From: Episyrphus balteatus
Taxonomy: Eukaryota > Arthropoda > Insecta > Diptera > Syrphidae
Length of the DNA: 64,000 nucleotides
Reading direction: 5' to 3'
Assembly (NCBI RefSeq): GCF_945859705.1
Contig: NC_079136.1
Coordinates: 95,045,120 to 95,109,119 of the forward strand
Positions 8,038-21,589 of this stretch are shown one piece after another. Position numbers and translations under genes: made by a program. The notes below the pieces were generated by a model that searched no databases, had not been told where the DNA came from, and was given only the letters and a program-made list of their open reading frames with translations. The first letter of the stretch is position 1, and each line of letters starts with the position of its first letter.

Positions 8038-10349
8038 TTTGGCTTGCCATATAAGCAAAGGTCGCGTATTCAAAAATACGGAAAAATAAACTTTAAGGCC
8101 TGGCAACCCTATGCCTTGACAGGATATCGCTAGGCAACCCATGTGCAATTTATTTCCTTAGACACTAGCTTTCAGAAAATATAACTCTCAACTGGTATAA
8201 CGATGAGGGTAGGTCGTTATATGGCGGGATCTTAGACTATATGACATTTTTGAAGCTAGGATATTTTTGAAGCTAGGGAATTTATTAAGGCAGGCTATTT
8301 TTTTTAAGGCAAGGGCATCGTCCATCAATGCTACGGTCTTCAGTGCAGGATTATCATTGACTAAAGGACAATGGTAATGTATGTATGGGAGTTGGCCCTC
8401 GGTCCAATAACGATGAGTCATACATATGTCAGTGAAAAGGTGTTTTTGCCTAGATCAATTGTTTCTAGACAAGCTTTAATTCGTTGTGGGAACAAAGTTA
8501 AAGACATAAATGCAAAACAGGGTAAAAATTGGCAATAATCGGAGAGACGGCCGCCGAGTTACTAAGCTCATAAGTTTAGGTGTCAAATGAAAGATAACTT
8601 TAAGTACAAATGAAAAAAAGGGTTACCACTTTTTAAATGGGAACTTCTACGTGGCAACCCTGCTTTAAAAGAAAAAAAAAATGGCATATAACTAATACTA
8701 TCATATCCTTGTTGTATGATAAAAAAGAATGTCTTTGAAATGCAAAAAAAAAAACCCTATATAGTGAAAAAAAATAATAAAATAAGAATGAAAGCATCTA
8801 AATATGGCAACCCTATTAAAAATTAAAATTAAAAAAAAAAAAGTGTTTTTTGATCGAAAGAGTATTAAATTTTGCCGAAATTCTTAAAAATTTCGCTACC
8901 TAAAAAATACGGATATTTGATAAATTCACACATTTTGGCTGTAAACATAATATTTATAGTGTTTCCTATAGCATTTGCGTATAGCATTATAGCATTAATG
9001 CGCCTTAACAAAATCATTTACCTAATGTTAATAATAGCGAATCCTGATAGTTCCCATCACTTTGATAAATTAAACATTTTTGATCCAAATTTTGGCGCGT
9101 TACTTCTTTGTTTGTTACAAAATTCACGTCAGTGCAAACAAAAAAGTCATGAAAAACAACTAAAGTGTTGTCCGATGCCAAAACACCATCTTAATTTTAT
9201 AAAATTGTTTGTCATTTTAAGTAGAAACTCTACACCCCCATTACGGCGACACTTTCGACTTGGACTCGACACCGACACACAAAATAGCAACATGTATCTA
9301 TAAGAGTGAGAAAAAAAAGTGAAATTGTATCGCAAACTATTATCTATGTAGAACCGGTACATTCCACCGAAGCGCACCTGTGTGGGCAGATTACAATTAG
9401 CTGCCATGGTTGCTTTTGCTGTTGCAATCCAGATTGAAAAACGAAAACGGCTCGGAGGAGTTTCCATGCGCTTGCGCGCACCTACAACTTTAACTTCGAT
9501 GACCGATGGGAGTCGGAGAAGCGTGCTCCAACTCAAAGACGTCAACAACACACCAGCCACGATGTTTTGTCAAATGGCAGTGCTTAAAGCCAGTTGTGTA
9601 TAGCATTATCTAGCGCATAAAATGCGGCGAATGGCTTTCGATTTTTCCATTACGCAACGTGAACTGGTTATACAATTCGCAACTCGTAGCAAGTAGCTTC
9701 AGAGCATAGCCAAAGATACATTTCGTGAAGGCTGTTGCGCTGTGTAAGTGTTATCAGCTATGAGAATAATTAAAATTTCCCAGGGCAGCACCAGCCGCTG
9801 ACTGCTGCTGGTGCACCTGGGTGATGGATAACACATTAGAGCAGAGTATAGGAGAAGGATCATATGTGGTAATGGAGAAGCCCACGCTTTACTTTGTCTT
9901 CTAGGTATATGTAAAACAAAAATACGAGTATGCTATTCGACATAAAATGCCACTTGCAAGTTGGAATTATGCTGCTTGGTCGCTCTGGCTATGTCGTCAC
10001 ATTGGCTAGAGAATGCTTTGGCATTTGACGTTGGGGAATGTACTTTGTTCGGAACGGAATTCAGCCAAGAGGTTTTTCTGTTGATTTGCAGGGGCGTCAG
10101 TGATCACGTGCGATGAGTTTTAAAATTGCTAATGGTATTCACAACTTTTCATTGTTTAAAAATAGGTAAAGTATTTTTCATTTTTCCATATTTGGTAATA
10201 AATTGAGGTAAAATAGTTTGAATTCTATCTACTTATTACTATAAGGAAATAGGTCGTTTAGGTCTGAGAAGAAAACATTGAATTTTTGACATTTAAATCT
10301 GAAGAATAAAATAATATAGGTGCAATAAAAGCAAAATTAAAATTTATGT
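8038..10349. other. Unassigned interval with a GC-richer island
   Basis: The first part has scattered GGCAACCCT words (near 8100, 8135, 8650 and 8808), perhaps remnants of one decayed repeat. Positions 9230-9850 have higher GC than the surroundings and may be conserved host DNA, but reading frames on the two strands overlap and neither shows a known domain. A GC-rich imperfect hairpin lies at 9779-9821. Confidence 0.4.
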
Positions 10350-10357
10350 AGGTTTAT

Positions 10358-11024
10358 TAGGGTGGGTAAAAAAAAAATGGTAGATGCGAATATCTTCTAA
10401 ACGGTTAAAGCAACCAATTTGATGCCAAGGACTTTTTTGTAGAACATTTAAGCCCTTACAATAATCCATCTTACTAATTTAATAATAATGACTTTTCAGT
10501 GAATTAGAAAATTTTGAAAAGTAAAAAAAGTTTTTATATTTTTGTTTAACTTTGACGTCGAATATCTTTCAAATGGTTAGATTAATAAAAAAAATTAATA
10601 AGACCTTTTTTGTGGAGCAATCTGTTTCCTACAAGAATATGTCATGCGCGTTTGATTATTATAATTTTTCAATTTGTTACAAAATTAAGAACAAAAAACG
10701 AATTTTTAAAGATTTTCTCGATTTTTAGACCTCAAATATCTACTAAACGGTTAGATGATTCAAAAAAGTGTATTTAACCTTTTTTGTAGAGTGTTCAATT
10801 TTCTACAAGAATATGTAAAAAAATTGGCTAAAAAGTCAATTAATAAAAAAAATATTTTTTTTTAATAGAAGCTTGATGTAAAAATGGAAAATTGAAAAGC
10901 GGAGGACCTTCCCATTAAGATAAAGAGCTCATATTTGGTGAGTATATTCAAGAGGTGTCTAGCAATCGAGTTTTCGAGGTACCAAATCAAAAAAAAAGAA
11001 TTTCGATTTTTTTGACCCACCCTA
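10358..11024. mobile_element. hAT-type MITE, single-arm form (667 bp), 8-bp target duplication
   Basis: It starts TAGGGTGGGT and ends ACCCACCCTA. The exact duplication AGGTTTAT flanks it (10350-10357 and 11025-11032). The interior has three diverged units of about 170 bp, each beginning near TCGAATATCTTCTAAACGGTTA (about 10390, 10556, 10731; abbreviated motif AATATCTNCTAAACGGTTA). The same sequence makes up one arm of the foldback element at 60025-61217, so this is the half-length form of that family. No transposase. Confidence 0.88.
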
Positions 11025-11032
11025 AGGTTTAT

Positions 11033-11397
11033 ATTATTTAGGTAGGTATACATTCGTTTCCAACAACGAACTATTACATTCCTCATCCCTCTACCCTGTT
11101 TTTCAGTTATTTTATTTTGAGCACGATCTAATTGAGCCAATTTTCTGACAGAAAAAAATTTAAAAAAAAAATTAATAACCTGAAGAGAGCTCACTAGCTC
11201 CGTAAGTGTTGTAAAGCAGATTTTACTCCATGAAAATATATGCCTTTTCTTTGAAAGGTTCGCCGTTGGCCGACAGACTTCTGCAAACCTCTTCCCAAAT
11301 CTTCCCCACAAATATTTTATTGCATACCTTAAATTTAAGATTATTCCTGTATAATTGGAGAAAATAACCATGATACTGTGACATAAAGTAATAACAT
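11033..11397. other. Unassigned interval
   Basis: Reading frames occur on the minus strand but have no recognised domain, and partly continue from the preceding transposon. I do not support a gene here. Confidence 0.4.
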
Positions 11398-11528
11398 TGG
11401 CGCAAAATTTTAAACGATTTAATGAATTGCTAAAGCCATTTAGTAAGTTACACTCCGTGTGCTTTTTGGGTTAGTAACTTACTAAAATAGCTTTAGCTAT
11501 TTACTTAATAGTTTACAATTTTGCGCCA
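11398..11528. mobile_element. Palindromic MITE (131 bp)
   Basis: TGGCGCAAAATT at the left pairs with AATTTTGCGCCA at the right, and inner arms such as TTTAGTAAGTTAC pair with GTAACTTACTAAA around a short loop. No clear target duplication. Confidence 0.75.
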
Positions 11529-11995
11529 CTAATTCTCTGTAAAATATATAGGATGTGCGATAAATTTGAGCAGGAGTGTATTAGTACAGTATCTTAGTTT
11601 AAAATATCACACATGAATTTAAAGAGTGACAAATCCAAATAGACCAATTTAAAGACGAACCGAAAGCAATATCAGTTTTAACCAGAGATCGAAAGTAAAA
11701 GTCAAATTTTTCGCAGGTCTTTAAATAACACACATTTATTGAGATTTTTATTTACGATCCCTTAATAACCGGTTCACTCACAAAGTGTTTTTTTTTGGTT
11801 TCCGTCAGTGGGAAACTTTTATTTTCTTTTTTTTTTTAGGTTTTGGTCAACAGATGACTTTTATCGCTGAGAGAAAAAATAAAAGTCTTTTAGTTACTAA
11901 CAATCAGTATTAACAAATTTACGCGGTAATATACATCCGTCATTTGTTGACGTTATCTGAATTCAATTTTGCCAGTGTTGGAAACTGCTCACGAT
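11529..11995. other. Unassigned AT-rich interval
   Basis: Nothing recognised apart from T-runs near 11787 and 11827. Confidence 0.4.
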
Positions 11996-13104
11996 CAGAG
12001 GCGGCGCTAGACCAAAATGAGGCGTGTGCTAGAGTAAATTTTCGGGGCCCCTGAGAAAATGAATTTGGACTATTATTTTGAAAATAAGTATCAAGTTCAA
12101 AATTCTAATAACAAGCTTAAGACAAAACGTTTCATTTCAATGTAAGCCCTGTTCCTTTGGGAGGTGGCAAAGTACTACTAGTAGTTTACTAGCGATTTCC
12201 AAGACAGTATATGATAGTACTAGATTAACCAAAATATCTACTATTAGAAGACTACCACTTCCAATGGAACAGGGCTGTAGATGAAAAACAAAATGCACGA
12301 CTCGATCTCACGAACTTTTTCTTAAGTTTCAGATTGCTTTAATTTTTAAAACTTTTTATATAAATAAGATTTTTTGTTAAATGTTCTAAAACGTAGGTAC
12401 ATATCAAAAAAAAATAATTCGTTCTTCAAATCAAACAAAAAAACAGCATCTAGAATGAATTTCAGCAATTTGATTTCTTTTATTAGGGCGCGTTTTTAGA
12501 AAAAATCAAAATCGTTAGAAATCGCTATAAACATTTTTCAGAAAAAAACTATTTTAAGTAAAATTGATATGAAATTTTGCAGAAATTTTTAATCTACATT
12601 CCAAATTTCAGAAAAATTAAATGCGAAATTTTCTAAAATTTGACAATTCAAATAAAAATCAAACTTTCTTCATCAAAATAAAAACTAACTCTTGATTGCT
12701 TTTTTGATTAAATTGTACTTTTCTAAAATTGGTACAATATAATATAGCTATTTATTTTAATGTAGAAATTCTTGTTTTCGTCAGTTTCTTTTTTAGAATA
12801 TAAAAATATCAATTGAATTACCAATTGGAAAAGGGGAATAAATCCATCTCATCTTATTGTAAGCAAAACGCAAATAACTACACAACTTCTTTATTTGATG
12901 GTTCTAAGAATGCGGTTAGGCTAGTCTCACGTTAGTCTTAAAATTTGAAAATTTACACTTTTCAAACAACCTGTAATATAGCTGAGTGCCATTGCTATAT
13001 TAAAATAAAAAAAATTAAAATTTATCAGTAGGAAGAAGGAAATAAGGCCGGGATTTGTTTCTTTCTTTAAACTATTGTTTTTTTTTTAAATCCCATTTCC
13101 GCTG
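11996..13104. mobile_element. hAT-like left terminus with unresolved body
   Basis: The sequence starting at 11996 reads CAGAGGCGGCG and has GGGGCCCC at 12044-12051. The same two features, inverted, end the blocks at 32072 and 42966 (CGCCGCCTCTG, GGGGCCCC 57-64 bp inside at the first). This looks like the opposite end of one hAT-like family. The partner end and target duplication of this particular copy are not identified. The remaining body is AT-rich and non-coding and contains a MITE at 12145-12276. Confidence 0.5.
12145..12276. mobile_element. Palindromic MITE (132 bp)
   Basis: The ends AGCCCTGTTCC and GGAACAGGGCT are inverted, and arms continue inward with moderate pairing (TACTAGTAG, CTACTATTAG). 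GTA flanks both sides, a possible 3-bp target duplication. Confidence 0.7.
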
Positions 13105-13166
13105 AATTTTCATAAAATATTATAGAGCACTCCTGATTATCGTAGAACCTTGAAATTTGGTAGAAT
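13105..13166. repeat. Family P fragment at the left edge of the satellite
   Basis: AATTTTCATAAAATATTATA through AATTTGGTAGAATG is the 62-63-bp block present in every family P copy. The 14-bp satellite begins directly after GAATG. The identical junction recurs inside the arrays at 34186/34187 and inverted at 35463 and 38716. Confidence 0.85.
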
Positions 13167-16100
13167 GTCGATAGATAAATGTCGATAGATAAATGTCGAT
13201 AGATAAATGTGGATAGATAAATGTCGATAGATAAATGTCGATAGATAAATGTCGATAGATAAATGTCGATAGATAAATGTCGGTAGATAAATGTCGATAG
13301 ATAAATGTGGATAGATAAATGTCGATAGATAAATGTCGATAGATAAATGTCGATAGATAAATGTCGATTGATAAATGTGGATAGATAAATGTGGATAGAT
13401 AAATGTGGATAGATAAATGTCGATAGATAAATGTCGATAAATAAATGTGGACAGATAAATGTGGATAGATAAATGTCGATAGATATATGTGGATAGATAT
13501 ATGTGGATAGATAAATGTGGATAGATAAATGTGGATAGATAAATGTCGATAGATAAATGTCGATTGATAAATGTGGATAGATAAATGTCGATAGATAAAT
13601 GTCGATAGATAAATGTCGATAGATAAATGTCGACAGCTAAATGTCGATAGATAAATGTGGATAGATATATGTGGACAGATAAATGTCGATAGATATATGT
13701 CGATAGATAAATGTCGATAGATAAATGTGGATAGATATATGTGGATAGATAAATGTGGATAGATAAATGTGCATAGATAAATGTCGATAGATAAATGTCG
13801 ATAGATAAATGTCGATAGATAAATGTCGAAAGATAAATGTCGATAGATAAATGTCGATAGATAAATGTCGATAGATAAATGTCGACAGCTAAATGTCGAT
13901 AGATAAATGTGGATAGATATATGTGGACAGATAAATGTCGATAGATATATGTCGATAGATAAATGTCGATAGATAAATGTCGATAGATAAATGTCGATAG
14001 ATAAATGACGATAGATAAATGTCGATAGATAAATGTCGATAGATAAATTACGATAGATAAATATCGATAGATAAATGTCGATAGATAAATGTGGACAGAT
14101 AAATGTCGATAGATAAATGTGGATATATAAACGTGGAAAGATAAATGTGGATAGATAAATGTGGATAGATAAATGTCGATAGATAAATGTCGATAGATAA
14201 ATGTCGATAGATAAATGTCGATAGATAAATGTGGACAGATAAATGTCGATAGATAAATGTGGATAGATATATGTGGATAGATAAATGTGGATAAATAAAT
14301 GTCGATCGATAAATGTGGATAGATAAATGTCGATAGATAAATGTGGATAGATAAATGTCGATAGATAAATGTGGATAGATAAATGTGGATAGATAAATGT
14401 TGATAGATATATGTGGATAGTTAAATGTCGATAGATAAATGTCGATAGATAAATGACGATAGATAAATGTCGATAGATAAATGTGGATAGATAAATGTGG
14501 ATAGATATATGTGGATAGATAAATGTGGATAGATAAATGTGGACAGATAAATGTCGATAGATAAAGGTGGATAAATAAATGTCGATAGATAAATGTGGAT
14601 AGATAAATGTGGATAGATAAATGTCGATAGATAAATGTCGATAGATAAATGTCGATAGATAAATGTCGATAGATAAATGTGGACAGATAAATGTCGATAG
14701 ATAAATGTCGATAGATAAATGTGGATAGATAAATGTGGATAGATAAATGTGGATAGATAAATGTGGATAGATAAATGTGGATAGATATATGTGGATAGAT
14801 AAATGTGGATAGATAAATGTGGACAGATAAAAGTCGATAGATAAATGTGGATAGATAAATGTGGATAGATAAATGTCGATATACGTGGATAGATAAATGT
14901 GGATAGATAAATGTGTACAGATAAATGTCGATAGATAAATGTCGATAGATAAATGTGGACAGATAAATGTCGATAGATAAATGTCGATAGATAAATGTCG
15001 ACAGATAAATGTCGATAGATAAATGTGGATAGATAAATGTGGATAGATATATGTGGATAGATAAATGTGGATATCGATAGATAAATGTGGATAGATAAAT
15101 GTCGATTGATAAATGTCGATAGATAAATGTCGATAGATAAATGTCGATAGATAAATGTCGACAGATAAATGTCGATAGATAAATGTGGATAGATATATGT
15201 GGATAGATAAATGTCGATAGATAAATGTCGATATACGTGGATAGATAAATGTGGATAGATAAATGTGGATAGATAAATGTCGATAGATAAATGTGGATAG
15301 ATAAATGTCGATAGATAAATGTCGATAGATAAATGTCGATAGATAAATGTCGATTGATAAATGTGGATAGATAAATGTGGATAGATAAATGTGGATAGAT
15401 AAATGTCGATAGATAAATGTCGATAAATAAATGTGGACAGATAAATGTGGATAGATAAATGTCGATAGATATATGTGGATAGATATATGTGGATAGATAA
15501 ATGTGGATAGATAAATGTGGATAGATAAATGTCGATAGATAAATGTCGATTGATAAATGTGGATAGATAAATGTCGATAGATAAATGTCGATAGATAAAT
15601 GTGGACAGATAAATGTGGATAGATAAATGTCGATAGATATATGTGGATAGATATATGTGGATAGATAAATGTGGATAGATAAATGTCGATAGATAAATGT
15701 CGATAGATAAATGTGGATAGATATATGTGGATAGATAAATGTGGATAGATAAATGTGGATAGATAAATGTGGATAGATATATGTGGACAGATAAATGTCG
15801 ATAGATAAATGTTGATAGATATATGTGGATAGTTAAATGTCGATAGATAAATGTCGATAGATAAATGACGATAGATAAATGTCGATAGATAAATGTCGAT
15901 AGATAAATGTGGATAGATAAATGTGGATAGATATATGTGGATAGATAAATGTGGATAGATAAATGTGGACAGATAAATGTCGATAGATAAATGTGGATAG
16001 ATAAATGTCGATAGATAAATGTCGATAGATAAATGTCGATAGATAAATGTCGATAGATAAATGTCGATAGATAAATGTCGATAGATAAATGTGGACAGAT

Positions 16101-16902
16101 AAATGTCGATAGATAAATGTCGATAGATAAATGTGGATAGATAAATGTGGATAGATAAATTGATAGATATATGTGGATAGATAAATGTGGACAGATAAAA
16201 GTCGATAGATAAATGTGGATAGATAAATGTGGATAGATAAATGTCGATATACGTGGATAGATAAATGTGGATAGATAAATGTGGACAGATAAATGTCGAT
16301 AGATAAATGTCGATAGATAAATGTCGACAGATAAATGTCGATAGATAAATGTGGATAGATAAATGTGGATAGTTATATGTGGATAGATAAATGTGGATAT
16401 CGATAGATAAATGTGGATAGATAAATGTGGATAGATAAATGTCGATTGATAAATGTGGATAGATAAATGTGGATAGATATATGTGGATAGATAAATGTCG
16501 ATAGATAAATGTCGATAGATAAATGTGGATAGATAAATGTCGATAGATAAATGTCGATAGATAAATGTCGACAGATAAATGTGAATAGATAAATGTCGAT
16601 AGATAAATGTCGATATATAAATGTCGACAGATAAATGTCGATAGATAAATGTGGATAGATAAATGTGGATAGATAAATGTCGATAGATAAATGTGGATAG
16701 ATAAATGTGGATAGATAAATGTCGATAGATAAATGTGGATAGATAAATGTCGATAGATAAATGTCGATAGATAAATGTCGATTGATAAATGTGGATAGAT
16801 AAATGTGGATAGATAAATGTCGATAGATATATGTGGATAGATAAATGTGGATAGATAAATGTCGACAGATAAATGTGGATAGATAAATGTGGATAGATAA
16901 AG

Positions 16903-17148
16903 GTGCCCTTAATTATGAAAGTGGACTAAGTCACTCCCAAAAATGGCATCAAATCTAGCCTAAAAATAACTATTATTTAAGGGGTAAAGTTTATTTGAAA
17001 GCGAAATCGCCGTTAATAAACTTCTTTATTGCTCCTCTAGTGATTTCATAAAAGAAATATAATTAAATCGTTATAAGAAAATTATTATGTAAGTTTTTCT
17101 TCAAACAATGCAAAAAGTGACTTAGTCCACTTTCATAATCATGGGCAC
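16903..17148 (+). mobile_element. 246-bp MITE in satellite, copy 1
   Basis: The ends GTGCCCTTAATTATGAAAGT and its near inverse (ACTTTCATAATCATGGGCAC) are inverted repeats of about 33 bp containing GTGGACTAAGTCACT. The interior is AT-rich and non-coding. In this copy the left flank reads GATAAAG instead of GATAAAT. Confidence 0.88.
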
Positions 17149-20100
17149 AAATGTCGATTGATAATTGTGGATAGATAAATATGGATAGATATATGTGGAT
17201 AGATAAATGTGGATAGATAAATGTCTATAGATAAATGTCGATAGATAAATGTCGACAGATAAATGTCGATAGATAAATGTGGATAGATAAATGTCGACAG
17301 ATAAATGTCGATAGATAAATGTGGATAGATATATGTGGATAGATAAATGTGGATAGATAAATGTGGATAGATAAATGTGGATAGATAAATGTGGATAGAT
17401 AAATGTGGATAGATAAATGTCGATAGATAAATGTCGATAGATAAATGTCGATAGATAAATGTCGATAGATAAATGTCGACAGCTAAATGTCGATAGATAA
17501 ATGTGGATAGATATATGTGGACAGATAAATGTCGATAGATAAATGTCGATAGATAAATGTCGATAGATAAATGTCGATAGATAAATGTCGATAGATAAAT
17601 GACGATAGATAAATGTCGATAGATAAATGTCGATAGATAAATATCGATAGATAAATGTCGATAGATAAATGTGGACAGATAAATGTCGATAGATAAATGT
17701 GGATAGATAAACGTGGATAGATAAATGTGGATAGATAAATGTGGATAGATAAATGTCGATAGATAAATGTCGATAGATAAATGTGGACAGATAAATGTCG
17801 ATAGATAAATGTGGATAGATATATGTGGATAGATAAATGTGGATAGATAAATGTCGATAGATAAATGTGGATAGATAAATGTCGATAGATAAATGTGGAT
17901 AGATAAATGTGGATAGATAAATGTTGATAGATATATGTGGATAGTTAAATGTCGATAGATAAATGTCGATAGATAAATGACGATAGATAAATGTCGATAG
18001 ATAAATGTGGATAGATAGATGTGGATAGATAAATGTGGATAGATATATGTGGATAGATAAATGTGGATAGATAAATGTGGACAGATAAATGTCGATAGAT
18101 AAAGGTGGATAAATAAATGTCGATAGATAAATGTGGATAGATAAATGTCGATAGATAAATGTCGATAGATAAATGTCGATAGATAAATGTCGATAGATAA
18201 ATGTGGATAGATAAATGTGGATAGATAAATGTGGATAGATAAATGTGGATAGATATATGTGGATAGATAAATGTGGATAGATAAATGTGGACAGATAAAA
18301 GTCGATAGATAAATGTGGATAGATAAATGTGGATAGATAAATGTCGATAGATAAATGTCGATATACGTGGACGTGGATAGATAAATGTGGATAGATAAAT
18401 GTGGACAGATAAATGTCGATAGATAAATGTCGATAGATAAATGTGGACAGATAAATGTCGATAGATAAATGTCGATAGATAAATGTCGACAGATAAATGT
18501 CGATAGATAAATGTGGATAGATAAATGTGGATAGATATATGTGGATAGATAAATGTGGATATCGATAGATAAATGTGGATAGATAAATGTGGATAGATAA
18601 ATGTCGATTGATAAATGTCGATAGATAAATGTCGATAGATAAATGTCGATATACGTGGATAGATAAATGTTGATAGATATATGTGGATAGATAAATGTCG
18701 ATAGATAAATGTCGATTGATAAATGTGGATAGATAAATGTGGATAGATAAATGTGGATAGATAAATGTCGATAGATAAATGTCGATAAATAAATGTGGAC
18801 AGATAAATGTGGATAGATAAATGTCGATAGATATATGTGGATAGATATATGTGGATAGATAAATGTGGATAGATAAATGTGGATAGATAAATGTCGATAG
18901 ATAAATGTCGATTGATAAATGTGGATAGATAAATGTCGATAGATAAATGTCGATAGATAAATGTGGATAGATAAATGTCGATAGATAAATGTGGATAGAT
19001 AAATGTGGATTGATAAATGTGTATAGATAAATGTGGATAGATAAATGTCGATAGATATATGTGGATAGATATATGTGGATAGATAAATGTGGATAGATAA
19101 ATGTCGATAGATAAATGTCGATAGATAAATGTGGATAGATATATGTGGATAGATAAATGTGGATAGATAAATGTCGATAGATAAATGTCGATAGATAAAT
19201 GTGGATAGATAAATGTCGATAGATAAATGTCGATAGATAAATGTCGATTGATAAATGTGGATAGATAAATGTGGATAGATAAATGTGGATAGATAAATGT
19301 CGATAGATAAATGTGGATAGATAAATGTCGATAGATAAATGTCGATAGATAAATGTCGATTGATAAATGTGGATAGATAAATGTGGATAGATAAATGTGG
19401 ATAGATAAATGTCGATAGATAAATGTCGATAAATAAATGTGGACAGATAAATGTGGATAGATAAATGTCGATAGATATATGTGGATAGATATATGTGGAT
19501 AGATAAATGTGGATAGATAAATGTGGATAGATAAATGTCGATAGATAAATGTCGATTGATAAATGTGGATAGATAAATGTCGATAGATAAATGTCGATAG
19601 ATAAATGTGGACAGATAAATGTGGATAGATAAATGTCGATAGATATATGTGGATAGATATATGTGGATAGATAAATGTGGATAGATAAATGTCGATAGAT
19701 AAATGTCGATAGATAAATGTCGATAGATATATGTGGATTGATAAATGTGGATAGATAAATGTGGATAGATAAATGTGGATAGATATATGTGGACAGATAA
19801 ATGTCGATAGATAAATGTTGATAGATATATGTGGATAGTTAAATGTCGATAGATAAATGTCGATAGATAAATGACGATAGATAAATGTCGATAGATAAAT
19901 GTGGATAGATAAATGTGGATAGATATATGTGGATAGATAAATGTGGATAGATAAATGTCGATAGATAAATGTGGATAGATAAATGTCGATAGATAAATGT
20001 CGATAGATAAATGTCGATAGATAAATGTGGACAGATAAATGTCGATAGATAAATGTCGATAGATAAATGTCGATAGATAAATGTGGATAGATAAATGTGG

Positions 20101-21032
20101 ATAGATAAATGTGGATAGATATATGTGGATAGATAAATGTGGATAGATAAATGTGGACAGATAAAAGTCGATAAATAAATGTGGATAGATAAATGTGGAT
20201 AGATAAATGTCGATATACGTGGATAGATAAATGTGGACCGATAAATATCGATAGATAAATGTCGATAGATAAATGTCGATGGATAAATGTGGATAGATAA
20301 ATGTGGATAGATATATGTGGATAGATAAATGTGGATATCGATAGATAAATGTGGATAGATAAATGTCGATAGATAAATGTCGATAGATAAATGTCGATAG
20401 ATAAATGTCGATATACGTGGATAGATAAATGTGGATAGATAAATGTGGATAGATAAATGTCGATAGATAAATGTGGATAGATAAATGTCGATAGATAAAT
20501 GTGGATAGATAAATGTGGATTGATAAATGTGTATAGATAAATGTGGATAGATAAATGTCGATAGATATATGTGGATAGATATATGTGGATAGATAAATGT
20601 GGATAGATAAATGTCGATAGATAAATGTCGATAGATAAATGTGGATAGATATATGTGGATAGATAAATGTGGATAGATAAATGTCGATAGATAAATGTCG
20701 ATAGATAAATGTCGATAGATATATGTGGATAGATAAATGTGGATAGATAAATGTGGATAGATAAATGTCGATAGATAAATGTGGATAGATAAATGTCGAT
20801 AGATAAATGTGGATAGATATATGTGGATAGATAAATGTGGATAGATAAATGTCGATAGATAAATGTGGATAGATAAATGTCGATAGATAAATGTCGATAG
20901 ATAAATGTCGATTGATAAATGTGGATAGATAAATGTGGATAGATAAATGTCGATAGATATATGTGGATAGATAAATGTGGATAGATAAATGTCGACAGAT
21001 AAATGTGGATAGATAAATGTGGATAGATAAAG

Positions 21033-21278
21033 GTGCCCTTAATTATGAAAGTGGACTAAGTCACTCCCAAAAATGGCATCAAATCTAGCCTAAAAATAAC
21101 TATTATTTAAGGGGTAAAGTTTATTTGAAAGCGAAATCGCCGTTAATAAACTTTTTTATTGCTCCTCTAGTGATTTCATAAAAGAAATATAATTAAATCG
21201 TTATAAGAAAATTATTATGTAAGTTTTTCTTCAAACAATGCAAAAAGTGACTTAGTCCACTTTCATAATCATGGGCAC
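21033..21278 (+). mobile_element. 246-bp MITE in satellite, copy 2
   Basis: Nearly identical to copy 1, including the GATAAAG left flank and about 220 bp of preceding satellite. The offset is 4,130 bp, so this is a co-amplified copy, not an independent insertion. Confidence 0.88.
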
Positions 21279-21589
21279 AAATGTCGATTGATAATTGTGG
21301 ATAGATAAATGTGGATAGATATATGTGGATAGATAAATGTCGATAGATAAATGTCGATAGATAAATGTCGACAGATAAATGTCGATAGATAAATGTGGAT
21401 AGATAAATGTCGATTGATAAATGTGGATAGATAAATGTGGATAGATATATGTGGATGGATAAATGTCGATAGATAAATGTCGATAGTTGAATGTGGATAG
21501 ATAAATGTCGATAGATAAATGTCGATAGATAAATGTCGATAGATAAATGTCGACAGATAAATGTCGATAGATAAATGTGGATAGATATA

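Noticed and set aside
8872..9303. 143-codon plus-strand frame with hydrophobic N-terminus
   Set aside because: It begins at TTG, not ATG, in AT-rich DNA, shows no domain and overlaps an equally unsupported frame on the other strand.
9147..9603. Overlapping frames on both strands in the GC-richer island
   Set aside because: Both strands are open by composition; no known domain and no preference for either.
10862..11405. Minus-strand frames of 169 and 60 codons
   Set aside because: The larger frame runs across the end of the hAT-type MITE at 11024 and its target duplication, so it is a chance fusion.
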